Translations under genes and position numbers: made by a program | The notes under the pieces: model-generated | Seen by the model: only the letters and a program-made list of their open reading frames with translations | Databases searched by the model: none | What the model was told of the DNA's origin: nothing | Shown here: positions 43,704 to 51,953 of the stretch, one piece after another | Layout: each line of letters starts with the position of its first letter | Position numbering within the stretch: position 1 is the stretch's first letter | NCBI RefSeq assembly: GCF_020443565.1 | Contig: NZ_JAIZZN010000012.1 | Location: 1-64,000 of the forward strand | Direction of reading: 5' to 3' | DNA length: 64,000 bases | DNA from: Clostridium sp. CS001 | GTDB taxonomy: Bacteria; Bacillota; Clostridia; Clostridiales; Clostridiaceae

Positions 43704-45419
43704 ATGAGTATGTTCTGTTATCAATGTCAAGAAGCAGCAGGTGGAAAAGCATGTACAGTAAAGGGTGTTTGCGGTAAAACTTCAGACCTCGCAGTAACTC
43801 AAGATTTATTAATATTTATCACAAAAGGAATTTCAGTTTATAGTACAAGAGCTAGAAAACTTGGTGTTGTAAATGAAGAAGTAGATAACTTTATAGTGGA
43901 AAGCTTGTTTGCAACTATAACTAATGCAAACTTTGATAGAAATGTATTTATTCAAAGAATTAAAAAAGGTTTAGAACTCAGAGAAACTATAAAAAAGCAG
44001 TATATTTCTGCTGGTGGTTCCCTTCATGCTCCTAGAGAAGCTACGAATTGGCTTGAAAAAGTAATGAGTATCCTCGGAGCTAAATATACAGTAGAGGAAA
44101 CATTACCTGAAGCTGCCACTTGGTTTGCAGATAATATGGATGCTTTTGATGAAAAAGCTTCAAAGGTAGGAGTTCTCGCTACACTAAATGAGGATATTAG
44201 ATCTTTAAGAGAACTATTAATTTATGGTTTAAAGGGAATTGCTGCTTATTTAGAACATGCACATAATTTAGAATATAACGATAAAGAAATTCATGGTTTC
44301 ATGCAAAAAGCTTTAGCGGCTACCTTAGACGACAGCCTAGATGCAAATGCCTTAGTAGCATTAGTGCTTGAATGTGGTAAATTTGGCGTAGATGCAATGG
44401 CATTACTAGATAAAGCAAATACTTCTAGCTATGGCAATCCTGAAATGACTAAAGTTAATATAGGCGTTAAAAATAACCCAGGTATATTAATAAGTGGACA
44501 TGACTTAAAAGACATGGAAGAACTATTAAAGCAAACAGAAGGTACTGGCGTAGATGTATACACTCATAGTGAAATGCTACCAGCAAACTACTATCCAGCA
44601 TTTAAAAAATATTCACACCTCGTAGGAAATTATGGTAACGCTTGGTGGAAACAAAATGAGGAGTTTGAAAGCTTTAACGGCGTTATATTAATGACAACAA
44701 ACTGCATTGTTCCTCCTAAAGCTTCTTATAAGGATAGACTTTATACTACTGGTGTTACTGGTTTTGAAGGAGTTAAACATATTCCAAATGGTAAAAATGG
44801 ACAACCAAAAGACTTTTCTGCTTTAGTTGCCGAGGCTAAAAAATGTAAAGCACCTAGAGAACTAGAAAATGGTGAGATTATTGGTGGTTTTGCTCATAAT
44901 CAAGTATTAGCTTTGGCAGATACAGTGGTTGAAGCAGTTAAATCTGGAGCAATTAAAAGATTCTTTGTAATGGCAGGCTGTGATGGAAGAATGAAAAGTA
45001 GAGATTACTATACTGATTTTGCAAAAGAATTACCAAAGGATACTGTAATCCTAACTGCTGGTTGTGCAAAATATAAATATAATAAACTTGATTTAGGTAA
45101 TATTTCTGGTATTCCAAGAGTACTAGATGCCGGACAATGTAATGATTCCTATTCACTAGTGGTTATTGCTCTTAAATTAAAGGAAGCCTTTGGACTTTCT
45201 GATATTAATGAATTACCGATATCATATAACATTGCTTGGTATGAACAAAAGGCTGTAATAGTTTTACTAGCACTACTTCACTTGGGAGTAAAAAATATTC
45301 ATTTAGGACCATCTCTTCCTGCTTTCTTGTCTCCAAGTGTAGCTAAAATCTTAATAGATAACTTTGGAATTTCAGGAATAACCAACGTAGATGAGGATAT
45401 TAAAATGTTTATGGGCTAA
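43704..45419 (+). CDS. hcp: Hybrid-cluster protein (hydroxylamine reductase)
   Basis: 571 residues, slightly long. The N-terminal cysteine set [20 protein letters not shown] plus CGK holds the proximal iron-sulfur cluster; the hybrid cluster ligands appear later in [38 protein letters not shown] and [11 protein letters not shown]. It reduces hydroxylamine in vitro and nitric oxide in vivo in model species, acting in the cytoplasm. AGGAGG ribosome site and an activator-type promoter upstream; terminator behind. Confidence 0.95.
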   Translation: MSMFCYQCQEAAGGKACTVKGVCGKTSDLAVTQDLLIFITKGISVYSTRARKLGVVNEEVDNFIVESLFATITNANFDRNVFIQRIKKGLELRETIKKQYISAGGSLHAPREATNWLEKVMSILGAKYTVEETLPEAATWFADNMDAFDEKASKVGVLATLNEDIRSLRELLIYGLKGIAAYLEHAHNLEYNDKEIHGFMQKALAATLDDSLDANALVALVLECGKFGVDAMALLDKANTSSYGNPEMTKVNIGVKNNPGILISGHDLKDMEELLKQTEGTGVDVYTHSEMLPANYYPAFKKYSHLVGNYGNAWWKQNEEFESFNGVILMTTNCIVPPKASYKDRLYTTGVTGFEGVKHIPNGKNGQPKDFSALVAEAKKCKAPRELENGEIIGGFAHNQVLALADTVVEAVKSGAIKRFFVMAGCDGRMKSRDYYTDFAKELPKDTVILTAGCAKYKYNKLDLGNISGIPRVLDAGQCNDSYSLVVIALKLKEAFGLSDINELPISYNIAWYEQKAVIVLLALLHLGVKNIHLGPSLPAFLSPSVAKILIDNFGISGITNVDEDIKMFMG

Positions 45420-45450
45420 TAGCCTAACTTACTAATAAGATTAATCAAAT

Positions 45451-45490
45451 AAAAGATGAGAATGCAAATAGCGTTCTCATCTTTTATTTT
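45451..45490 (+). terminator. Terminator after hcp
   Basis: AAAAGATGAGAA pairs with TTCTCATCTTTT around an 11-base loop, then ATTTTA. Confidence 0.85.
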
Positions 45491-45612
45491 AACCATCCTT
45501 ATAGCCTAAGGCTTGGTTTTATGGTAGAATAAATTATTGTAATATATAATTTATTTGCTAACATTTACATAATTTAAAAAACTTATAAATCAACTTTGAG
45601 GGGGATGCATCT

Positions 45613-46677
45613 GTGGAGAAAAAGGTTAAAAATATAAGTATTTACGACCTAAAACCTAATATGATTTTATCAGAAGATTTAGTTTTAAATGGCTTAACCT
45701 TAGTTACAAAGGAAGTTCCACTAAATAACTCCATGATAAAAAAGATACTTGAATTCTATCCATCAAACACTATTAGTATTTATTTAACTGAAGAAGAAGC
45801 AATAATATCTGCTATGCAAGATTCAAGACAACAAGTTTTAATTCAAACGGAAAATAAATTAAGCAAATTTTCAAATATTGTAGATAATTTTTTAAGTAAA
45901 GTAGAAGGAAGCTCAGAACCCGACTTAACCGAAATAAGAACTATGTCTAAAGATATTTTAGATAGTTTTAATGATTATGGTTCTATTTTAAAGAGCATAA
46001 CTAACTCCAGAGCTATTGATGAATATCTTATGAGACATTGTGTAAATGTCGCACTTTTAAGTTCCATGCTAGGTACATGGTTAAATTTTTCTAAACAGGA
46101 CTTAACTCTTTTAACCTATGCTGCTTTTCTTCATGATGTGGGTAAAACAAAAGTTAACCCCTCCATATTGAATAAATCTTCAAAACTTACAAAATCAGAA
46201 TTTGAAGAAGCGAAGAAACATTCAATTTATTCTTATGAACTTGTAAAAAGCATTCCTTACTTGGATAACTCTGTAAGCTTAGGCGTTCTTATGCACCATG
46301 AACGTTTAGATGGTTCCGGTTATCCTCTTGGCCTAAAAGAAGATAAAATTAGTACTTTTGCAAAAATAATAGGAATTACAGATATGTTCGATGCTATGAC
46401 ATCTGATAAAATCTATAGCAAAAGGCAAAACCCCTTTAAAGTGTTAGAAATTATGCAACATGATTGTATGGGTTTATTTGATTATAATTATCTAAGTACA
46501 TTTATAAGAGAAATGGCTAATTATTACACTGGTGAGATGGTAAAGCTTAGTGATGACTCTGTTGGAAAGATAATTAAAATAGATCTAAATAATATTTCCA
46601 GGCCTCTTATATCCATTAATTCAAATTTCATAGATTTAAACAAAGAAAATGATTTATCTATTATAGAACTTATATAA
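45613..46677 (+). CDS. HD-GYP domain protein
   Basis: 354 residues, GTG start behind GAGGGGG. The N-terminal 110 residues (ISIYDLKPNMILSEDLVLNG) are of the type found before HD-GYP domains. The catalytic domain has FLHDVGKTKVNPSIL and the GYP motif MHHERLDGSGYPLGL, so it probably hydrolyses cyclic di-GMP. A diguanylate cyclase gene lies elsewhere in the window. The EamA transporter gene starts 17 bases behind the stop and may be co-transcribed. Confidence 0.88.
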   Translation: MEKKVKNISIYDLKPNMILSEDLVLNGLTLVTKEVPLNNSMIKKILEFYPSNTISIYLTEEEAIISAMQDSRQQVLIQTENKLSKFSNIVDNFLSKVEGSSEPDLTEIRTMSKDILDSFNDYGSILKSITNSRAIDEYLMRHCVNVALLSSMLGTWLNFSKQDLTLLTYAAFLHDVGKTKVNPSILNKSSKLTKSEFEEAKKHSIYSYELVKSIPYLDNSVSLGVLMHHERLDGSGYPLGLKEDKISTFAKIIGITDMFDAMTSDKIYSKRQNPFKVLEIMQHDCMGLFDYNYLSTFIREMANYYTGEMVKLSDDSVGKIIKIDLNNISRPLISINSNFIDLNKENDLSIIELI

Positions 46678-46693
46678 AAAAGGAGTGCTAAAA

Positions 46694-47593
46694 ATGATAC
46701 CTAACGACAAAAGAAAAAGTTTTCTCGCTGATATGTCATTATTACTTGTAGCAATCATGTGGGGTGGCGGTTTTATAGCTGTAAAAGGTGCTTTAGACAA
46801 TATTACACCTTTTTATATGATGGCAATGCGTTTTAGTATTTCTGTAATAATTATGCTAGTGGTTTTCAGGAAAAAGGTTAAGCTTATTACTAAAAATGAT
46901 TTAAAATGGGGAACCCTTGTTGGACTTCTCTTATTCTTAGGCTTTGCTGCGCAAACAATTGGAATGCAATATACAACTGCTGGCAAAAATGCCTTTTTAA
47001 CTGGCACTAATGTAGTTATCGTGCCCTTTCTTTATTGGATAATCAGTAAAAAGAGACCAGATAAGTACTCACTAATCTCTGCCTTTCTCTGCTTTTTAGG
47101 AATAGGCATGTTGACCTTAGATGGAGGAATACGCCTTGGACTTGGTGATAGTCTAACTTTATTATGTGCAGTATTTTTTGCAGCTCATATAGTTTCTGTT
47201 GGTTTCTTTACTGAAACGGTTGATGCTATATCCCTTGTAATAATACAACTAGGTGCTGCTGCAGTATTTTCAATTATAGCTGCTTTAATTTATGAACCAA
47301 TGCCACCGTCATTGGGTTCAGATACAATGTTTGCAATTGGATATTTGGCAATTTTCAGCACAATGATAGCATTTATCATACAAAATGTAGCACAGAAATA
47401 CACTACATCTACCCATGCTGCCATTATTCTATGTTTGGAATCTGTCTTCGGCTCTATCTTATCTGTAATAGTACTTAATGAAATATTTACATCAAAAATG
47501 GTTTTAGGATGTTTAACAATATTTATTGCAATAATAACAACAGAAACCAAATGGGATTTCTTAAAAAAGAAAAAAGTTTCCTCTACTACTTAA
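46694..47593 (+). CDS. EamA/DMT-family transporter
   Basis: 299 residues, ten helices: LLLVAIMWGGGFIAVKGAL, LVGLLLFLGFAAQTIGMQYT and the second half GYLAIFSTMIAFIIQNVAQK with the typical DMT Gly/Ala pattern. Start at ATG 46694 after AGGAGTG; GTG 46685 lies in that site. Substrate unknown. Ordinary start and tail, unlike the exporter at 14360. Confidence 0.82.
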   Translation: MIPNDKRKSFLADMSLLLVAIMWGGGFIAVKGALDNITPFYMMAMRFSISVIIMLVVFRKKVKLITKNDLKWGTLVGLLLFLGFAAQTIGMQYTTAGKNAFLTGTNVVIVPFLYWIISKKRPDKYSLISAFLCFLGIGMLTLDGGIRLGLGDSLTLLCAVFFAAHIVSVGFFTETVDAISLVIIQLGAAAVFSIIAALIYEPMPPSLGSDTMFAIGYLAIFSTMIAFIIQNVAQKYTTSTHAAIILCLESVFGSILSVIVLNEIFTSKMVLGCLTIFIAIITTETKWDFLKKKKVSSTT

Positions 47594-47708
47594 ATTAAGG
47601 TGGTACGTTTTAATAGATTATTAATAAACAAATCAAAGCAACCATGCTATAATGGTATTGTCAGATACCTTACAAACAAAATAATAATCTTTAAAGGATG
47701 GGTAAACT

Positions 47709-48149
47709 ATGAATATAGCTTTTTTTCTTACGCCTAAAAGTAAAGTTGTTTATGAAAAGCAAAGTTCCACAATGAGGCAAGCGTTAGAACGAATGGAGTA
47801 TCACAGGTATTCAGCTGTACCTTTAATTAATGAAACTGGCAATTATGTAGGCACTCTAACTGAAGGCGATTTATTATGGAAAATTAAAAATACCCCAAAT
47901 TTAAGTTTTCATGATACAAGTAAGATTTTAATTGAGGATATCCCTAGGCACATCTGTAATAAAGCAGTATTAATTAATTCAGACATAGAGAGTTTAATAT
48001 CTCTATCAAAGGACCAAAATTTTGTTCCTGTGGTGGATGATAATGATGTTTTTATAGGAATAATAAAAAGAAGTGATATAATAACTTATTGTTTTAATTT
48101 ATTATATGACAATAATGAATTAAAGAAGTTTAATTTAATAGCCACATAA
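47709..48149 (+). CDS. Protein with two CBS domains
   Basis: 146 residues made of a CBS pair: SSTMRQALERMEYHRYSAVP / VGTLTEGDLLWKI and INSDIESLISLSKDQNFVPV / IGIIKRSDIITYCF. CBS pairs bind adenine nucleotides such as AMP or ATP and regulate a partner; no catalytic domain is attached. AAAGGATG before ATG 47709. Single gene with its own terminator. Confidence 0.82.
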   Translation: MNIAFFLTPKSKVVYEKQSSTMRQALERMEYHRYSAVPLINETGNYVGTLTEGDLLWKIKNTPNLSFHDTSKILIEDIPRHICNKAVLINSDIESLISLSKDQNFVPVVDDNDVFIGIIKRSDIITYCFNLLYDNNELKKFNLIAT

Positions 48150-48150
48150 T

Positions 48151-48191
48151 AAAAACACCAATATTAGCAAGCTGCTAATATTGGTGTTTTT
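48151..48191. terminator. Strong bidirectional terminator
   Basis: AAAAACACCAATATTAGCA pairs with TGCTAATATTGGTGTTTTT around three bases. It serves the CBS gene from the left and the nagB gene from the right. Confidence 0.9.
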
Positions 48192-48217
48192 CTACTACTT
48201 CACATGAGATTATATTC

Positions 48218-48952
48218 CTAAGTCACATTCAAGTAACTTGCCGCTTCTTTATCTAGAATCACTGTTACATCATTATGGAGTTGCAAAATTGAAGCAGGTA
48301 CGTTAGGATTTATTTTGCCTTTAATGGCCTTTTCTATAATTTCAGCCTTATTTTTTCCACTTGCTAGCAAAATAATCTTCTTAGAGCTCATTATTGTTTT
48401 TATTCCCATACTTATGGCTTTTACTGGCACATCCTCTATTGAGTCAAAAAACCTAGAATTAGCCTCTATAGTTTGTTCATCAAGATTAACTAGATGGGTT
48501 GCTACCTCAAAGCTTACACTCGGTTCATTGAATCCGATATGTCCATTTCCACCTATACCCAAGATCTGCATATCTATGCCACCAGCTTCTCTTATCTTGT
48601 TTTCATACTCTAAACATACAGTACTTATATCCTTTGCCATTCCACTGGGAACATTAATATTTTCTTTATTTATATTTATATGATTAAACAGATTATTAAT
48701 CATATAACTAAAGTAACTTTGAGGATTTTCTCTATTAAGACCATAATATTCATCCAAGTTGAAGGTTTTAACCTCATTAAAGTCTACCTCATCCTTTTTA
48801 TATAACTCAATTAATTCTTTATACATTCCCAGTGGTGTATCTCCAGTAGCTAAGCCTAATATGCTATCTGGCTTTAAAATAACTTGACTAGCTATCATCT
48901 TTGCAGCTTTTTCACTCATTTTTTCATAATTATCTACCACTATAATTCTCAT
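48218..48952 (-). CDS. nagB: Glucosamine-6-phosphate deaminase
   Basis: 244 residues. Motifs GLATGDTPLGMYKEL, FNLDEYYGL and GIGGNGHIGFNEPS (active-site His) are standard NagB. It turns glucosamine-6-phosphate into fructose-6-phosphate and ammonia. Start ATG 48952 with GAGGTGG upstream. Third gene of gntR-murQ-nagB, so it completes use of the amino sugar released by MurQ and deacetylation. Confidence 0.94.
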   Translation of the reverse strand: MRIIVVDNYEKMSEKAAKMIASQVILKPDSILGLATGDTPLGMYKELIELYKKDEVDFNEVKTFNLDEYYGLNRENPQSYFSYMINNLFNHININKENINVPSGMAKDISTVCLEYENKIREAGGIDMQILGIGGNGHIGFNEPSVSFEVATHLVNLDEQTIEANSRFFDSIEDVPVKAISMGIKTIMSSKKIILLASGKNKAEIIEKAIKGKINPNVPASILQLHNDVTVILDKEAASYLNVT

Positions 48953-48967
48953 ATTACACCACCTCAT

Positions 48968-49846
48968 TTAATAGTTCAATATTTTTAATGCCTCTGCTAC
49001 ACTTCCCTTGCTTTCTTCCAAGGCTTCCTTTGCTTTTTCTACAGAAACACCTTTTTTAATTTTTATAATACTTACTTTAGGATTGTATTCACAGATTTCC
49101 AAAGTCTCATTTATGAGGCTGTCCTTCTCACCTGTGGCAAGCTTTACTATCTCCCTTACACGTTGTTGTAGCTTTTTATTAATAGGTCGTACATTAACCA
49201 TTAGATTACGATAGGTCTTGCCAATCCTTACCATGGCTACAGTACTCAACATATTCAGAACCATTTTTTGAGCCGTACCTGCCTTCATTCTAGTAGACCC
49301 TAGTAACACTTCTTCTCCAACTTGTACTGCTATAGTAACTTCGCAAATTTCTTTAAGTTTTCCTTTTGGATTGCATATAAGCGCTACAGTTTTGCAGCCT
49401 ATTTCCTTAGCGTATTCCATTGCACGCACAACATATGGAGTATTTCCACTAGCTGTTATACCTACTAAAACATCATTTTTATTTATACTTACTCCTTTTA
49501 AATCATGGACAGCTAGTTCTGGCTCATCCTCTGTATGTTCGAGCCATCCACTTAAAGCCTCTACACCACCAGAAATAATTCCTTGAACCATAGAATCAGA
49601 AACTCCAAAGGTAGGAGGACATTCTGAGGCATCCATTACCCCTAACTTACCACTTGTACCACTTCCAATATAAAAGAGTCTGCCTCCTTCTTCAAAGCTT
49701 TTCACAATTATTTCTACGGCTTTCTCGATATTAATCAACTCTTTTTCAATAGCCATAGCTATTTTCTTATCCTCTTCATTTATATTTTTAAGAATTTCTA
49801 ATGTGCTCATTGCATCTAAATTAGACTTATTATTACTTTCCATCAT
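48968..49846 (-). CDS. murQ: N-acetylmuramic acid 6-phosphate etherase
   Basis: 292 residues with a SIS fold. The family block GRLFYIGSGTSGKLGVMDAS, then ECPPTFG with the catalytic Glu, and EVLLGSTRMKAGTAQKMVLN are present. It cleaves the lactyl ether of MurNAc-6-P to GlcNAc-6-P in the cytoplasm. Directly before nagB (15 bases) and after a GntR regulator. No MurP phosphotransferase permease gene is in the cluster. Two adjacent ATG codons follow AAGGGGGG; the first is kept. Confidence 0.93.
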   Translation of the reverse strand: MMESNNKSNLDAMSTLEILKNINEEDKKIAMAIEKELINIEKAVEIIVKSFEEGGRLFYIGSGTSGKLGVMDASECPPTFGVSDSMVQGIISGGVEALSGWLEHTEDEPELAVHDLKGVSINKNDVLVGITASGNTPYVVRAMEYAKEIGCKTVALICNPKGKLKEICEVTIAVQVGEEVLLGSTRMKAGTAQKMVLNMLSTVAMVRIGKTYRNLMVNVRPINKKLQQRVREIVKLATGEKDSLINETLEICEYNPKVSIIKIKKGVSVEKAKEALEESKGSVAEALKILNY

Positions 49847-49898
49847 AAATACCCCCCTTGTGTGCGGCTGGTAGAATCTTGAACTTTCACAACTCTTC

Positions 49899-50630
49899 TT
49901 ATTTCAAAATTATTTCATATTTATATTTATCGCTTCTGTATATTGCTTTAGTATATTCTATTGGTACCCCATTTTCCAAATAAGTGGTTCGCCTAAATAT
50001 TAATGCCAAAGCACAATTTTCTTGGTTCAAAAGTTTACTTTCATATTCATTTAACATTATAGGTTCAATAGTTTGTTTAGCCTTGTATGGATGGTGCCCA
50101 TACTTTTCACGCAAGATAGCATACAAAGATTTATCTTCAATCATCTCTCTAGTAATATCATTAACTAAATAATATGGAATCCAAGCTGTTTCAATGGCTA
50201 CGGGTTGTTCATCACTAAATCTCAATCTTTTAATTTCAACAACCTTACTTTCCTCTTTAGGCATTTTCAGTTCAACTTTGTTCTGCTTTGTAGCTTCTAT
50301 AACCTTAAAAGACAGCATTTTAGTTTTTGATATCACTCCATTTTCTTTCATTTGCTCAGTAAAACCTTTAAGACGTGATATTTCATGATTAACCTTTTCA
50401 ATAGACACAAAAGTTCCTTTTCCCTGTTCTCTATAAATTAATCCCTCATTTACTAATGACATAATAGCCTTATTTACAGTCATTCTACTAATTCCTTGAA
50501 TTTCACAAAGTTCTCTTTCAGTTGGGATTGCTTGCCCTGGCTTTAAAACTTCATTTTCTATCATTTCTTGTAGTATCTCTTTTAGCTGGTAATGAAGTGG
50601 TATAGGGTTATCCCTTGAAATCTTCCTCAA
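49899..50630 (-). CDS. GntR/HutC-family regulator (NagR-like)
   Basis: 243 residues: winged helix (IPLHYQLKEILQEMIENEVL, PTERELCEIQGISRMTVNKA) and a UTRA ligand domain from about residue 95. NagR/YvoA of Bacillus, of the same build, senses amino sugar phosphates and represses nag genes. This one begins the operon with murQ and nagB, and a NagR-like site lies 70 bases upstream. Complete length. Confidence 0.85.
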   Translation of the reverse strand: MRKISRDNPIPLHYQLKEILQEMIENEVLKPGQAIPTERELCEIQGISRMTVNKAIMSLVNEGLIYREQGKGTFVSIEKVNHEISRLKGFTEQMKENGVISKTKMLSFKVIEATKQNKVELKMPKEESKVVEIKRLRFSDEQPVAIETAWIPYYLVNDITREMIEDKSLYAILREKYGHHPYKAKQTIEPIMLNEYESKLLNQENCALALIFRRTTYLENGVPIEYTKAIYRSDKYKYEIILK

Positions 50631-50702
50631 AACTTTTCCTCCTTAATTTGAAATAAATTTCTGTATACATAAACATAGTTTGTATGTTATTATATTGTTA
50701 TG

Positions 50703-50716
50703 TTGTATAGACCAAT
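50703..50716. promoter_or_regulatory. Candidate NagR-type operator
   Basis: TTGTATAGACCAAT resembles the TGGTATAGACCA-type sites bound by NagR. On the minus strand it sits between the -35 position and a TATAAT-like -10 (TATAAT in CAATATAATAAC) for the gntR-murQ-nagB operon, 73 bases before gntR. It also lies 160 bases before the divergent antiterminator gene. Confidence 0.5.
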
Positions 50717-50788
50717 TATATTTCAAATCTGTTTTTTTTACAACCTATTTAATTAACAAATATAAATTTAGTATTTCTTTGAGTATAT

Positions 50789-50816
50789 AAAAATATATTA
50801 ATAATAATATATTTTT
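50789..50816 (+). terminator. AT-only hairpin before the antiterminator gene
   Basis: AAAAATATATTA pairs perfectly with TAATATATTTTT around four bases, in the leader of the BglG-type gene. It has no GC pairs and so is weak; it might be an attenuator. Confidence 0.35.
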
Positions 50817-50871
50817 ACTGTTTCATATTATTTGAAATTTATTTTAATAAACTGCAGGAGGTATTAAGGTT

Positions 50872-51720
50872 ATGGGTTCCCTTTTTAAAGCTGATTATAC
50901 AATACAAAAGGTATTCAATAATAATGTTTTATTAGTTACACAAAAAAAGAAAGAAAAAATACTATTTGGAAAAGGCTTAGGTTTTGGGAAACATTTAGGT
51001 GAAATACTCTCTTCTGATACAAAAATAGATAAAGTATTTTCTTTGGATGATAAAACTAATTATAATAACTTCAAAGAACTTGTGACCACTGTTGATGATG
51101 AATTAATCGGCCTATGCGAAGAGATTATATTTATGATATCCAAAGAGCTTAACGAAGAGTTAAATGAAAAAATACACATTTCACTTACAGATCATATTGC
51201 TTTCACCTTAAAAAGACTTAAACAAAATGATGAAATTGAAAATCCATTTTTAGTAGAAACTGAAACACTATATAAAAGAGAATTTGAAATAGCTAGAAAA
51301 GCTGTTTCCATGCTTGAAAAGAAGATGAATATTGTAATTCCAGATGGTGAAATAGGCTTCATTACACTACATATTCATTCTGCTAGAAACAAGGGTAAGT
51401 TATCTAATACTATAAAATATTGTTTCTTATCTAATTCAATCATAGAGCTTATAGAAGATAGTTTAAATTTACAGGTTGATAAGAAATCAATTGATTATGC
51501 TAGATTTATAACTCATATTCGCTTTGCCATTGAAAGATTACTTAACAATTCCCCAATTAGGAATGAACTACTGGATATTGTCAAGAAACAGTATGCTGAA
51601 TCCTATTCCTTGGCTGAAAAAGTCTGCAAACTTATAGAATCGGAATTAAATTTAGATGTTTCACCTGATGAAGTTGCATACATTGCTGTTCATATAGAGA
51701 AACTTAGAGATCCGTGTTAA
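50872..51720 (+). CDS. BglG/GlcT-family transcription antiterminator
   Basis: 282 residues: RNA-binding CAT domain (ADYTIQKVFNNNVLLVTQKK, GKGLGFGK), then two PRD domains. All four regulatory His are visible, in SLTDHIAFTLKRL and FITLHIHSARNKG (PRD1), ITHIRFAIERL and AYIAVHIEKLRD (PRD2). The sequence style is nearest to GlcT-type proteins that control PTS sugar permease genes. No PTS gene follows; a terminator and a minus-strand ATPase come next, so its target is elsewhere. It lies opposite the gntR-murQ-nagB operon. Confidence 0.85.
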   Translation: MGSLFKADYTIQKVFNNNVLLVTQKKKEKILFGKGLGFGKHLGEILSSDTKIDKVFSLDDKTNYNNFKELVTTVDDELIGLCEEIIFMISKELNEELNEKIHISLTDHIAFTLKRLKQNDEIENPFLVETETLYKREFEIARKAVSMLEKKMNIVIPDGEIGFITLHIHSARNKGKLSNTIKYCFLSNSIIELIEDSLNLQVDKKSIDYARFITHIRFAIERLLNNSPIRNELLDIVKKQYAESYSLAEKVCKLIESELNLDVSPDEVAYIAVHIEKLRDPC

Positions 51721-51764
51721 ATTAATTTTGTTTAAATTTTTAGTTTAATAATGCTTTGTATAAA

Positions 51765-51807
51765 AAAACCGTAAAGTAAAGTCTAAGTAACTTTATTTTA
51801 CGGTTTT
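51765..51807. terminator. Terminator after the antiterminator gene
   Basis: AAAACCGTAAAGTAAAG pairs with CTTTATTTTACGGTTTT. Confidence 0.85.
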
Positions 51808-51818
51808 AATAATATACT

Positions 51819-51953
51819 TTAACAACATTTTGGAAGCTTCAAGTCTGCCATCTTTTATAAGTGCTAGTTGCCTAGCCAGAAGGGTTACTTTGGTGGCAAT
51901 CTAAATCTGCTTCCAAAGTTGTTAATATTGCAGCTTCGCAGAAGATGATTTAA
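51819..51953. repeat. TTAACAAC repeat family, full copy B
   Basis: The ends TTAACAACATTTTGGAAGC and GCTTCCAAAGTTGTTAA (51819-51925) are near-perfect inverted repeats. Between them come AAGTCTGCCATCTTTTATAA and GGTTACTTTGGTGGC, and the homology with copy C goes on through ATTGCAGC-TCGCAG into GATGATTTAATTA, ending on the stop codon of the P-type ATPase gene. Confidence 0.85.

Noticed and set aside
47590-47640. AAGGTGGTACG resembles the T-box antiterminator motif
   Set aside because: Only part of the AGGGTGGTACCGCG sequence is present, there is no stem I or specifier loop and no terminator, and the next gene is a CBS protein.
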